64,000 nucleotides of DNA from NCBI RefSeq assembly GCF_029958925.1, contig NZ_CP124616.1:3596001-3660000 (forward strand). Reading direction: 5' to 3'. The notes under the pieces were generated by a model. The model saw only the letters and a program-made list of their open reading frames with translations. It did not search any database and was not told the DNA's origin. Positions 25,644-34,026 of the stretch are shown here, in pieces; position 1 is the stretch's first letter, and each line of letters begins with the position of its first letter. This stretch comes from Tropicibacter oceani (GTDB lineage Bacteria; Pseudomonadota; Alphaproteobacteria; Rhodobacterales; Rhodobacteraceae). Both the position numbers and the translations under genes were made by a program.

Positions 25644-26615
25644 TTACTCCTTGCGCGCCTGTTGCAGGTAGACGGCGGCGATGATGATGCCCGCCTTGGC
25701 GATCAGCGCGACTTCGTCGGCGATGCCATTGGCCAGCAGGGTGTATTTCACCAGCTGAATGATGACTGCGCCCAGCACCGCGCCAAAGATCGGCGCCCGC
25801 CCGCCTTGCAGCAGCGTGCCGCCCACAACCGCCGCGGCAATGGCGTCCAGTTCCATCAGATTGCCGATGCGGGCCGCATCGGAGGCCGAGTTGATCGCCA
25901 CGACGATCAATCCGGCAAGGCCCGACAGCCCGGCGCAGATCACGTAGGCCCCGATCTTGACCCGGTGCACCGGGATCCCGGAGAGCCGCGCCGCGCGCTC
26001 GTTTCCGCCCACGGCCAGCAATTGCCGGCCAAAGACCGACCGCGTGACGACCCAGAACAGCACCACGGCGATCAGCAGCACCAGCCAGCCCTGGAACGGC
26101 AGGCCCAGCACGCGGCCGGTGCCAAGATAGCTGAACGACGGGTTGGTGAAGGTCTGCAGGTTGCCATTGGTCAGCACCTGCGCCAGCCCTCGCCCCGAGA
26201 TGAAGAAGATCAGCGTCGCGACGATAGGCTGCACGTTCAGGACGCTGACAAGGACGCCGTTGAAAATCCCGCAGCACAGCGCGACAACGATCGGCACAAG
26301 GATCGACGCCGCCAGCCCCAGGCCGGGGTTGGCCGTTGCGAAATCCGACAGGAAGATCAGCGGCGCCAGCGCGCCCGACAATGCCATCACCGCGCCGACG
26401 CTCAGGTCGATGCCGCCGGTGGCGATCACCAGCGTCATGCCCATCGCGACGATGGCGATGGTTGCCACCTGGCTGATGTTGACGAAAAGCGTCTGCGCCT
26501 GAAGAAAGTTCGGCGTCACGGCAAGGTTGAACAGCACGATCACAACAAGCGCCAGCAAGGCGCCGTGGCGGGAGGGGTCGAAGCGGCCCCGCATCATGGC
26601 AAGCGTCTGGGTCAC
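25644..26615 (-). CDS. sugar ABC transporter permease (YtfT/RbsC type)
   Basis: A 323-residue CUT2-class permease with multiple membrane segments. Signature [20 protein letters not shown], followed by LNVQPIVATLIFFISGRGLAQ and AGLSGLAGLIVV. Its start overlaps the ATPase gene by 4 bp. Pairs with the next permease for sugar passage through the inner membrane. Confidence 0.9.
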   Translation of the reverse strand: MTQTLAMMRGRFDPSRHGALLALVVIVLFNLAVTPNFLQAQTLFVNISQVATIAIVAMGMTLVIATGGIDLSVGAVMALSGALAPLIFLSDFATANPGLGLAASILVPIVVALCCGIFNGVLVSVLNVQPIVATLIFFISGRGLAQVLTNGNLQTFTNPSFSYLGTGRVLGLPFQGWLVLLIAVVLFWVVTRSVFGRQLLAVGGNERAARLSGIPVHRVKIGAYVICAGLSGLAGLIVVAINSASDAARIGNLMELDAIAAAVVGGTLLQGGRAPIFGAVLGAVIIQLVKYTLLANGIADEVALIAKAGIIIAAVYLQQARKE

Positions 26616-28132
26616 GCGGCGCTCCTTTCGTGATGATGTGCGATGGCATTGATCAGCGCGCTTTCGGTCACACCGGGGTTCTGCAATTCGCTGACCGATG
26701 TGCCATCCTGCAGCACCACGATGCGGTCGGCGCCTTCCACCAGTTCCTCGAATTCCGAACTGATGAGCAGCACCGCCAGCCCGTCGGCCACCTGTTTGCG
26801 GATGATCGACTGAATCTCGAATTTCGCCCCCACGTCGACGCCCCGGGTGGGTTCGTCGAGAATCAGGATTTCCGGCTCCAGCGCCAGCCAGCGGGCCAGC
26901 AGCACTTTTTGCTGGTTGCCGCCCGACAATTCGCGGATCGGCTGCTCCATGCCCGAGGTCTTGATCTGCAAGGCATCGATATAGTGCTGCACCAGCTTGC
27001 GCTCGCGTTCGCGGTCGACGGCGCCCATGCGTTTCAGCTTTGGAAGCAAGGCCAAGGTGATGTTCTCGCGCACGGACATATGCGGGATGATGCCGTCGGC
27101 CTTGCGGTCCTCGGTCAGGAACCCCAGCCCTAGCGCAATGGCCTGTGCGGGCGTGTCCAGCGACGCGCCGGAATGGTGGCGCACCTGGCCTTCGGTCAGC
27201 GCATCGAGGCCGAAAACCGCGCGCGCCGCCTCGGTCCGGCCCGACCCAAGCAACCCGCCCAACCCCACGATCTCGCGCTTGCGGATGGTGAAGGACGTGC
27301 CGCGAAGACCGGTCTTGCTGCGCAGCCCCTCGGCCTGCAACAGCACCTCGCCGGGGTCGCCGTGACCACCGGACAGTGCTGTCAGGCCCGCGGCCTGGAT
27401 TTCGCTCGCGTCGCGGCCCAGCATTTCGGAAACCAGCCCCAGCTTGGTCGTCTCGGCCACATCGTGCGTGGCCACAGTCTGGCCATCGCGCATGATCGTC
27501 ACACGGTCGCAGATCTGATAGAGTTCGTTCAGGAAGTGCGAAATATAGAGCACCGCGACGCCCGAGGACTTCAGACTCCGAACCACGGAAAACAGCGTCG
27601 CGATCTCCTGATCGTCAAGCGAGGAAGTCGCCTCGTCCATGATGACCAGCTTGGCATCAAGCGATACCGCGCGCGCGATGGCAACAAGCTGCTGGATTGC
27701 GGTTGAATAGCTGCCCAGCTGCCGCGTCACGTCCACGTCGACACCGAAGCGCGCGAGGATCTCGCGGGTGCGCGCGTGGGCGGCCTTCCAGTCGATCAGG
27801 CCAAGCCGTGTGCGCGGCTCGTACCCCATGACGACATTCTCCGTCACGCTGCGCAAAGGCACGAGGCTGAGTTCCTGGTAGATCGTGGCGATCCCGGCAT
27901 CCTGCGCCTCGCGCGGGGTGGTGATCGAAAGCGGCGCACCGTTCATCCGCACATCACCTGCGTCGCGGCGATAAACGCCGGTCAGGATCTTGATCAGCGT
28001 CGATTTTCCGGCGCCGTTCTGGCCGATGATCGCGTGCACCTCGCCCGGGCGGATGGCAAGGCTGGCATCCTGCAAGGCGATGATACCGGCAAAGGATTTC
28101 CCGATGCCCGTCATCTCGATGAGGTCAGTCAT
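26612..28132 (-). CDS. sugar ABC transporter ATP-binding protein (YtfR/RbsA type, two nucleotide-binding domains)
   Basis: A 506-residue double ATPase. The first domain has Walker A GQNGAGKSTLIK and Walker B VIMDEATSSL. The second domain has a degenerate Walker A (GLGGLLGSGRTEAAR), an intact signature LSGGNQQKVLLARWL and LILDEPTRGVD. This asymmetry is normal for CUT2 importers. Energises the two permeases encoded downstream. A gap of ~60 bp separates it from the binding-protein gene. Confidence 0.93.
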   Translation of the reverse strand: MTDLIEMTGIGKSFAGIIALQDASLAIRPGEVHAIIGQNGAGKSTLIKILTGVYRRDAGDVRMNGAPLSITTPREAQDAGIATIYQELSLVPLRSVTENVVMGYEPRTRLGLIDWKAAHARTREILARFGVDVDVTRQLGSYSTAIQQLVAIARAVSLDAKLVIMDEATSSLDDQEIATLFSVVRSLKSSGVAVLYISHFLNELYQICDRVTIMRDGQTVATHDVAETTKLGLVSEMLGRDASEIQAAGLTALSGGHGDPGEVLLQAEGLRSKTGLRGTSFTIRKREIVGLGGLLGSGRTEAARAVFGLDALTEGQVRHHSGASLDTPAQAIALGLGFLTEDRKADGIIPHMSVRENITLALLPKLKRMGAVDRERERKLVQHYIDALQIKTSGMEQPIRELSGGNQQKVLLARWLALEPEILILDEPTRGVDVGAKFEIQSIIRKQVADGLAVLLISSEFEELVEGADRIVVLQDGTSVSELQNPGVTESALINAIAHHHERSAA

Positions 28133-28191
28133 GTGGTATCCGATCGTGATGAAATCCGGAGGACGCGCGCAGCGTCCTCCGGCGAAAGGCC

Positions 28192-29166
28192 TCAGTAGGC
28201 TTCGTCGATGTGGTCGGCCGCGTTGTCCTGGGTAAAGATGCGGTCTTCGACCTGAACCCAGCCGGGGATTTCTTCACCGGCGGCGTATTTCTTCATCACT
28301 TCGCAGGCCAGCGGCCCGAAGAATGGCGAGCTTTCCACGGTGACACCCATCTTGCCGTCGATGATCGCCTGAAGCGCGTCGCGGGTGCCGTCGATCGAAA
28401 CGATGGTCACGTCCTCACCCGGCTTGCGGCCCGCCAGCTCCAGCGCCTGGATCGCGCCAATCGCCATTTCGTCATTGTGGGCATAGACCACGTTCACGTC
28501 AGGGTGCGCTTGCAGCAGCGTTTCCATCACTTGGCGGCCCAAATCACGGGCAAAGTCGCCGGTTTGGCTGGCGACGATCTCGAACCGGTCATCCTGTGCG
28601 ATGCGGTCGTCGAAACCTTTCTTGCGGTCGTTGGCAGGCGAGGAACCGGTGGTGCCTTCAAGCTCCACGATCACTCCCTTGTCGCCGTCGAAGTTCTCGA
28701 TCAGCCACTCGGCTGCACGCTCGCCCTGGTCGATGAAATCGGACCCGAGGAAGGCCACGAAGTGCTCACCCGCCTTGGCGACGTTCGGATCGACCGAGCG
28801 GTCGACGAGGAAGGTGGGAATGCCCGCGGCCTTGGCCTTCATCACGGCGGGGATCAGGGGCTTTTCCTCGCGCGGGGGCAGGAAGAGTACGTCAATGCCT
28901 TGGGCGATCATGCTGTCCACGTCAGCCACCTGTTTCGCGGCAGAGCCCGCGGCATCCGTGGCGATCAGGTCCCAGTTGCAGGCCTTGGCGGTGTCGTGGA
29001 ACGATTTGGTTTCCGCGATGCGCCAAGGGTTGTTGGATTCCATCTGCGCAAAGCCGACCTTGTAGCGGTCCTTTTGCGCCAGTGGCGGGGTTTCTGCCCC
29101 TGCAATCCCGGCAGATAGTGCAATCAGACCGGTCAGTGCCGACCCGAGAATGATACGTCTTTTCAT
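28192..29166 (-). CDS. periplasmic sugar-binding protein (YtfQ-like)
   Basis: 324 residues from ATG 29166, with a signal peptide of about 27 residues (MKRRIILGSALTGLIALSAGIAGA, given as positions 1-24, then a probable cleavage). The mature part starts VGFAQMESNNPWRIAETKS, very like the galactofuranose-binding protein YtfQ. Typical periplasmic-binding-protein patches are FLVDRSVD, ELEGTTGSSPANDRKKGF, VVYAHNDEMAIGAIQALE and VSIDGTRDALQAIIDG. It would deliver a furanose-like or anhydro sugar to the importer. A start further upstream (29193) would damage the signal peptide. Confidence 0.9.
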   Translation of the reverse strand: MKRRIILGSALTGLIALSAGIAGAETPPLAQKDRYKVGFAQMESNNPWRIAETKSFHDTAKACNWDLIATDAAGSAAKQVADVDSMIAQGIDVLFLPPREEKPLIPAVMKAKAAGIPTFLVDRSVDPNVAKAGEHFVAFLGSDFIDQGERAAEWLIENFDGDKGVIVELEGTTGSSPANDRKKGFDDRIAQDDRFEIVASQTGDFARDLGRQVMETLLQAHPDVNVVYAHNDEMAIGAIQALELAGRKPGEDVTIVSIDGTRDALQAIIDGKMGVTVESSPFFGPLACEVMKKYAAGEEIPGWVQVEDRIFTQDNAADHIDEAY

Positions 29167-29218
29167 GTGTCTTCCTCCCAAAAAAGCGGCCATTTCTCCT
29201 CGGCCGCAGCGAACCGGT

Positions 29219-30679
29219 CTATCCCCAGTTCATGTAAAGGGTCTGCTTGCGCAGATACCCGTCGAAGCCGTATTTTCCGTCCTCCCCGCCAAGGCCAGAG
29301 TGCCCCCAACCGTTGTGAAACGCCTGAAACTGCTCGCCATTGGCGCGATTGACGTAGATTTCGCCAAAGTTCAGCCGGTAAGGCGTCTGCATCAGGCGAC
29401 GATGGTTTTGCGTGAAGATGTAGGCAGACAGCCCGTAATCGGTGTCATTCGCCATTTGCAGGGCGGTGTCGAAATCCGCCACGCGCACCGCCGGCACCAC
29501 CGGGCCAAAGACCTCTTGCTCAATCACGGGCGAGTCGTTGTTTTTCACCTCAAGGACGGTGGGCGCGTACCAATGGCCGCGCAGATAGGCGCCTTCGGTC
29601 AGCGGCCCGCCCTCCAGCAGAACCTCGGCACCCTCGGCCACGGCGGCATCGACGATCGACTTGACCTTGTCGAGCTCGGGCCCGCTGACCTTGGGGCCCA
29701 TGTCAGGGTCGGTCATCGGATCGCCGATGGTCAGCGCGCGCGAGGCAGCGACAAACTTTTCAAGAAACTCGTCCGCGATGTCCCTGTGCAGGTACATACG
29801 TTCGTTGCAGGTGCAGATTTGGCCGCAGTTGGTGTAGCGGGCCGTGACCGCTGCGGCGACGGCCTTGTCGATGTCGGCGTCTTCCATGACGATGAAGGGG
29901 GCCTTGCCGCCCAACTCCAACCGCAGCACCTTCATGCCATCCGCCGCCGAGCGGAAGATCTCGCGCCCTGCGCGGTTCGAGCCTGTCATGGTGATCAATC
30001 CGGTATCGGGATGTTCGACCAGCGCCCGCCCGACCACGGCGCCGCGCCCTGTCACCACGTTGATGACCCCGGCAGGGATGCCGGCCTGTTCGGCCAGCGC
30101 GGCAATGAAAAGACCCAAGAAGGGCGTGATTTCATGCGCCAGAAGCACGAATGTGTTGCCCGCAATTAGCGCCGGTCCGATCTTGCGTGCCGCCAAGGCT
30201 GCCGGATAGTTCCAGGCCGTCAAACCGACGACGACGCCATAGGGATGACGGCGAATCTGGATTTCCTCGTCCGGGTTGTCCGAGGCTATGATGTCGCCCT
30301 CGATCCGCCGCGCGCCTTCGGCTGCATGCTCGAGGAAACCGACAACGGCCCCCACCTCGCCCCGCGCCTGGCCGATCGGCTTGCCCTGTTCGCGGGTGAT
30401 GAGCGTTGCAAGCTCCTCGGCGCGCGCCCCCACCAGCTGCGCCAGCTTGCGCACCGCGCGACCCCGCTCCACCGCGGGGCGGGCCGCCCATCCGGGCTGC
30501 GCCTTGCGGGCGGCGGCCACAGCGCGGGCGGCATCCTCGGTGCTGCCTTCAGGGATCGTGCCGATGATCGTGTCGTCCGCCGGATTCTCGACCTCGATCA
30601 GCGCACCGGGACGCGAGGCGATCCACTGTCCGCCAATCAGCATTTGCGCAACGATAGCTTGGGAGGGGGCGAAATCCAT
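29219..30679 (-). CDS. AldA-like aldehyde dehydrogenase, candidate 3,6-anhydro-L-galactose dehydrogenase
   Basis: 486 residues from ATG 30679. Glu255 in LELGGKAP and the nucleophile Cys289 in NCGQICTCNERMY give the active site. The C-terminus (NFGEIYVNRAN, GWGHSGLGGEDGKYGFDGYL) is that of E. coli lactaldehyde dehydrogenase AldA. In the proposed route it oxidises 3,6-anhydro-L-galactose to the acid. Odd point: the KPSE motif that holds the NAD(P) ribose reads L-A-H-E here (residues 180-183), so the conserved Lys is missing. First gene of the leftward operon; a 15-bp operator-like palindrome lies 10 bp before its start. Confidence 0.82.
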   Translation of the reverse strand: MDFAPSQAIVAQMLIGGQWIASRPGALIEVENPADDTIIGTIPEGSTEDAARAVAAARKAQPGWAARPAVERGRAVRKLAQLVGARAEELATLITREQGKPIGQARGEVGAVVGFLEHAAEGARRIEGDIIASDNPDEEIQIRRHPYGVVVGLTAWNYPAALAARKIGPALIAGNTFVLLAHEITPFLGLFIAALAEQAGIPAGVINVVTGRGAVVGRALVEHPDTGLITMTGSNRAGREIFRSAADGMKVLRLELGGKAPFIVMEDADIDKAVAAAVTARYTNCGQICTCNERMYLHRDIADEFLEKFVAASRALTIGDPMTDPDMGPKVSGPELDKVKSIVDAAVAEGAEVLLEGGPLTEGAYLRGHWYAPTVLEVKNNDSPVIEQEVFGPVVPAVRVADFDTALQMANDTDYGLSAYIFTQNHRRLMQTPYRLNFGEIYVNRANGEQFQAFHNGWGHSGLGGEDGKYGFDGYLRKQTLYMNWG

Positions 30680-30688
30680 GTGCGTCCT

Positions 30689-30703
30689 TTTGGTACGACC
30701 AAA
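30689..30703. promoter_or_regulatory. perfect palindrome TTTGGTACGACCAAA, candidate GntR operator
   Basis: Six-base arms with a three-base centre, in the 144-bp divergent region between the aldehyde dehydrogenase and GMC oxidoreductase genes. A near-copy lies at 30796-30810. The form (TGGT-N3-ACCA) is typical of GntR/FadR-family operators, and a gene of that family is at 32451. Confidence 0.7.
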
Positions 30704-30795
30704 TTTAGGGAAACATTGACTCAAACGAGACATTCGTCAACAGATTTCTTTGAATGTTGCGGATTACCTCGAAATATGGCTTGATGCCCCACAAC

Positions 30796-30810
30796 TTTGG
30801 TATGCCCAAA
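30796..30810. promoter_or_regulatory. second operator-like site TTTGGTATGCCCAAA
   Basis: Same 15-bp pattern with one mismatched arm base, directly upstream of the GMC oxidoreductase start and 107 bp (about ten helical turns) from the perfect copy. The spacing would allow a repressor loop controlling both divergent operons (inference). Confidence 0.65.
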
Positions 30811-30823
30811 AATGGAGATACGC

Positions 30824-32440
30824 GTGGAAGAGTTCGACCATATCGTCATTGGTGGCGGTGCCGCGGGCTGCGTGGCTGCCGGGCGGCTCGCCTCGGACGG
30901 CGGCGCGCGGGTGCTGCTGCTAGAGGCGGGGTATTCCAACCGGCACCCCCTGCTCGACATGCCGCCGGGCATCTTCAAGATGATCAACGGCACCCGCTTC
31001 ATGCGCTATCACAAGACGGTGCCGCAGGCGCATCTGGGCGGGCGAGTGCATGACATCCCGCAAGGCCACGTGCTGGGCGGCGGCTCCTCGGTCAATGCGC
31101 AAGTCTACATGCGCGGACGGCCTTCGGATTACGACGGTTGGCAGGCGCTGCTGCACGGCTCCAACGACCCCGTCGACTGGGGCTGGGAGGCGGTGCTGCC
31201 CCACTTCCGCCGGATGGAGGGCAACAACCGTCTACTGGATGACCGCCACGGCGCGGCCGGGCCGTTGCTGGTGTCGGATCCCGGCCATATCGACAACCTG
31301 TCCCGGCTTTTCGTTCAGGCGGCGCAAGGGCTTGGCCTACCCTTCACGCATGACTTCAACGGTGCGCGGCAGACCGGCGTCGGTTTTTACCAGTTCATGA
31401 ACCGCAACGGGCGGCGCTCTTCGGCCGCCTATGCCTATGTGACCCCGCAAGCGGACAACCCGAACCTGACCGTCCGCCTGCAATCCGAGGTCTCGCGAAT
31501 CGATTTCGAGACCGGGCGCGCCGTGGGTGTCACCTATCGCGACAAGACGGGCGAACATCGGGTGCGCTGCGGCGGTGAAGTGATCCTGTCGGCCGGGTCA
31601 CTTGTCACGCCAAAGATCCTGATGCTTTCGGGGATCGGCCCAGCCGATCACCTGGCAGAACACGACATTGCGTGCATCGCCGATCTGCCAGGAGTAGGCC
31701 AGAACCTTATGGATCACCCCGAGGTGCCGATCACCGCGCGGGTCAACGGGCCCTACGGCTATTACAAACAGGGCGATGGCTGGCGCATGTTGCGCAACGG
31801 GCTTCAGTTCAAGTTGTTCGGATCTGGCCCCGTGACGTCAGCGGGAGTCGAGGCGGGGGCCTTCGTCAATCCTGCGAACCCTGAGGGAGAGCCGACCATA
31901 CAGGCCTTCTGCGTGCCGATCGTCTATGTCGACCGCGACACACGGGATCTGGTGGAGGACGGTCATGGGCTGACCGTCACCACCGTCGTCGTCAAGCCGC
32001 GGTCGCGGGGCGAGGTACGGCTAGCCTCGGCTGACCCGGCGGCCATGCCTCTTGTCTCGCCCAACCTGCTGAAAGACCCCGCCGACATGAACGAGATGGT
32101 CGCGGGCCTGCGCTATTTTCTGAGTGCGTTTGAACAGCCCCCCCTTGCCGACAAGATCGACCGCGTGATGCTGCCGCCCCCCGACCAGCGCGACGACGAG
32201 AGCCTGCGCGCCTATTGCCGCCGCTTCGTGAAGACCAACTATCACCCCGCCGGTACGGCCCGAATGGGCAAGGACGGCGATCCGAAGGCGGTACTCGACC
32301 CGCGGATGCGGGTGCGCGGGATCGACGGACTGCGGGTTTGCGATCTTTCAGCAATGCCTGATATCAATGCCGGAAACACACAGGCGCCCGCCATGATGTT
32401 GGGCGACAGGTGCGCCGATCTGGTGATGGGTGTACTATAA
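30824..32440 (+). CDS. GMC-family FAD oxidoreductase (choline dehydrogenase-like)
   Basis: About 538 residues. N-terminal FAD motif IVIGGGAAGCVAAGRLA, then HVLGGGSSVNAQVYMRG, the second GMC signature GGEVILSAGSLVTPKILMLSGIGP, and the C-terminal HPAGTARMG and NTQAPAMMLGDR with the active-site His and Asn. GTG 30824 is chosen as start because GGAGA lies 5 nt before it and EEFDHIVIGGG is the family N-terminus; ATG 30812 would touch the operator. The substrate is unknown; an alcohol or sugar of the same pathway is likely from context. Divergent from the ABC operon and joined to the regulator gene. Confidence 0.85.
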   Translation: MEEFDHIVIGGGAAGCVAAGRLASDGGARVLLLEAGYSNRHPLLDMPPGIFKMINGTRFMRYHKTVPQAHLGGRVHDIPQGHVLGGGSSVNAQVYMRGRPSDYDGWQALLHGSNDPVDWGWEAVLPHFRRMEGNNRLLDDRHGAAGPLLVSDPGHIDNLSRLFVQAAQGLGLPFTHDFNGARQTGVGFYQFMNRNGRRSSAAYAYVTPQADNPNLTVRLQSEVSRIDFETGRAVGVTYRDKTGEHRVRCGGEVILSAGSLVTPKILMLSGIGPADHLAEHDIACIADLPGVGQNLMDHPEVPITARVNGPYGYYKQGDGWRMLRNGLQFKLFGSGPVTSAGVEAGAFVNPANPEGEPTIQAFCVPIVYVDRDTRDLVEDGHGLTVTTVVVKPRSRGEVRLASADPAAMPLVSPNLLKDPADMNEMVAGLRYFLSAFEQPPLADKIDRVMLPPPDQRDDESLRAYCRRFVKTNYHPAGTARMGKDGDPKAVLDPRMRVRGIDGLRVCDLSAMPDINAGNTQAPAMMLGDRCADLVMGVL

Positions 32441-32450
32441 GGACAAGCGG

Positions 32451-33182
32451 ATGACGGAGACCCTCATGCCTGGGATGAACGAAAGCAAATTGGGACGCGC
32501 CGCCGATACGGTCGTGCGCCGGCTTTCAGAGAAAATCCAGTCCGGCGAATATTCGGACGGCACCCCCCTGCCCCCCGAACGCCTTTTGATGGAAGAATTC
32601 GGCATCAGCCGCACCGTGGTCCGTGAAGCCGTTCAGAGCCTGTCGAAACAGGGATTGCTGGAAGCCCGCCCCCGCCACCGTCCGATCGTTCGCAAACCCG
32701 GGTATGACGCCGCGATCTCGGCGATGGAATCGGTGGTCGTTCATTTGCTGAACAATTCGGGCGGGGTGAAGAACCTCTTTGACACCCGCATCCTGATGGA
32801 GGCCGCGCTGGTGCGGCAGGCGGCGCAAAAAGCGCGAAAGGACGACATCGCGGCGCTGAAAGCCGCGCTTGAGGCGAACCAAGCCGCCATCGACGACAGC
32901 GAGGAATTCTACCGTACCGACCGGGCCTTCCACGCGCTGCTTTACGATATTCCGCGCAACCCCGTGCTCCCGGCGCTGCACAAGGCCTATGTCACCTGGC
33001 TTGCACCGCAGTGGTCGCGGATGCCAAGGTTGCCGGAACGCAACCGCGCCAACTTCGAAGCACATAAGCGGATCTTCGACGCCATCTTGATGCGCGATCC
33101 CGACAGCGCAGAAGCGGCCCTGCGCAGCCATCTGGAGCAGGCCTGGGATCAGGTCTGTGAAACTTTCGGCGATGATCTCTGA
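32451..33182 (+). CDS. GntR/FadR-family transcriptional regulator
   Basis: 243 residues from ATG 32451, with AAGGA 8 nt upstream. The winged helix is at about residues 30-75 (PPERLLMEEFGISRTVVREAVQSLSKQGLLEARPR). The C-terminal helical FCD effector domain has the usual DTRILMEAALVRQAA, YRTDRAFHALLYDIPRNP and FEAHKRIFDAIL patches. It probably represses both divergent operons through the TTTGGT-N3-ACCAAA sites and responds to a sugar acid. Follows the GMC gene by 10 bp. FadR-type members with FCD commonly sense carboxylates. Confidence 0.9.
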   Translation: MTETLMPGMNESKLGRAADTVVRRLSEKIQSGEYSDGTPLPPERLLMEEFGISRTVVREAVQSLSKQGLLEARPRHRPIVRKPGYDAAISAMESVVVHLLNNSGGVKNLFDTRILMEAALVRQAAQKARKDDIAALKAALEANQAAIDDSEEFYRTDRAFHALLYDIPRNPVLPALHKAYVTWLAPQWSRMPRLPERNRANFEAHKRIFDAILMRDPDSAEAALRSHLEQAWDQVCETFGDDL

Positions 33183-33196
33183 GCGCGCGGGCTCAG

Positions 33197-33720
33197 ATGT
33201 TGATTTCCACCCGGAAGTGAGCCGCCTAGCGGCGTGATTTCCATTGAGAATTGCCCCTTGGCCCCTGTGCCTGTCGCCATGCGCAACGGGGGACATTGGC
33301 GTGATACACATGGGACTTATGAACAACAGCCGACGTATGGCTTTGCGCGAAATTGCGCAGCAGGCCGGGACGCCGCGCAAAACCATCAAGAAGCCTGTGA
33401 ACGCAGGCCCGATCGAGCCACAGTTCGCGGCGCCGAAGCAGCAGAGCAAGCTCAGTCCATTCGTGACATTGCCTGTGGAAATGTACTGTCGGTCGATGGT
33501 TGCTGTTCGATGCCCACTGGCACGGGTTCCGGGTCTTTCGGCGGGGTCCCGCAGCGCGGCATCAAAGACAATATACGCACCGCGGTTAATCGCGTCGGTC
33601 GCGGGACGGTCCGATTTTTCTCAACCGCCTGACCCATCGTTGCCGCATTCCGTGGACCGGAAATGACATCTTCCGCTTCCTGGCCAGTTCGGCCGCAACT
33701 GCGCGAAAAACAAATGGGGC
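33197..33720 (+). pseudogene. IS21-family element remnant (broken istA)
   Basis: A piece of IstA transposase is readable: REIAQQAGTPRKTIKKPVNAG, then IEPQFAAPKQQSKLSPF at about 33340-33465, the usual IstA helix-turn-helix region. After a large internal loss and a frame change it continues with LLFDAHWHGFRVF and GGVPQRGIKDNIRTAVNRVGRG (about 33500-33603), the IstA core. No istB is left. The boundaries are uncertain. The rest of 33183-34026 holds only this remnant, a stretch with no recognisable gene (about 33720-33825) and the duplicated island end. Confidence 0.7.
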
Positions 33721-33825
33721 ACTCATGCCTTGACCAAAGACTGCCCCCCGAAACAAACCCTGAAGGCAGGCCAAATCCCGATGGAAAACCCGGGGCACGT
33801 CCGGGTGGAAATCAACACAGCGCTG

Positions 33826-33955
33826 CTTGAAGGTTCAAGAAGCGCTTTGTCGGCAGTCAATCGGAGATCTGGGGGCACTATGCGAAAACCGCAAAAAGAA
33901 CTTGTCCCTTATCAACCTCTTAATGCCGCAATCACAGCCCCTGTGGGCCACCGCT
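33826..33955 (+). repeat. diverged second copy of the island right end (copy B)
   Basis: Aligns with 20970-21111: it begins with the same CTTGAAGGTTCAAGAAGCGCT of the hsdR tail, has one TGGGGGCA octamer (33870), then shared CGAAAACCGCAAAAA and TTAATGCCGCAATCACAG blocks, and ends in an att-like CCTGTGGGCCACC (33935-33955). It lacks the rest of hsdR, so it is the scar of another island of the same family. Confidence 0.8.
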
Positions 33956-34026
33956 TTTTCCTGCATCGTTGATCCGCGCACCATACCCGCGTGACACGGC
34001 ATTTCGCAGGCTTGTCCGATGTCGGC

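Noticed and set aside
33234-33972. Several short frames of 60-140 codons downstream of the GntR gene
   Set aside because: They are pieces of the decayed IS21 transposase and of the duplicated island end in shifting frames, not intact genes.
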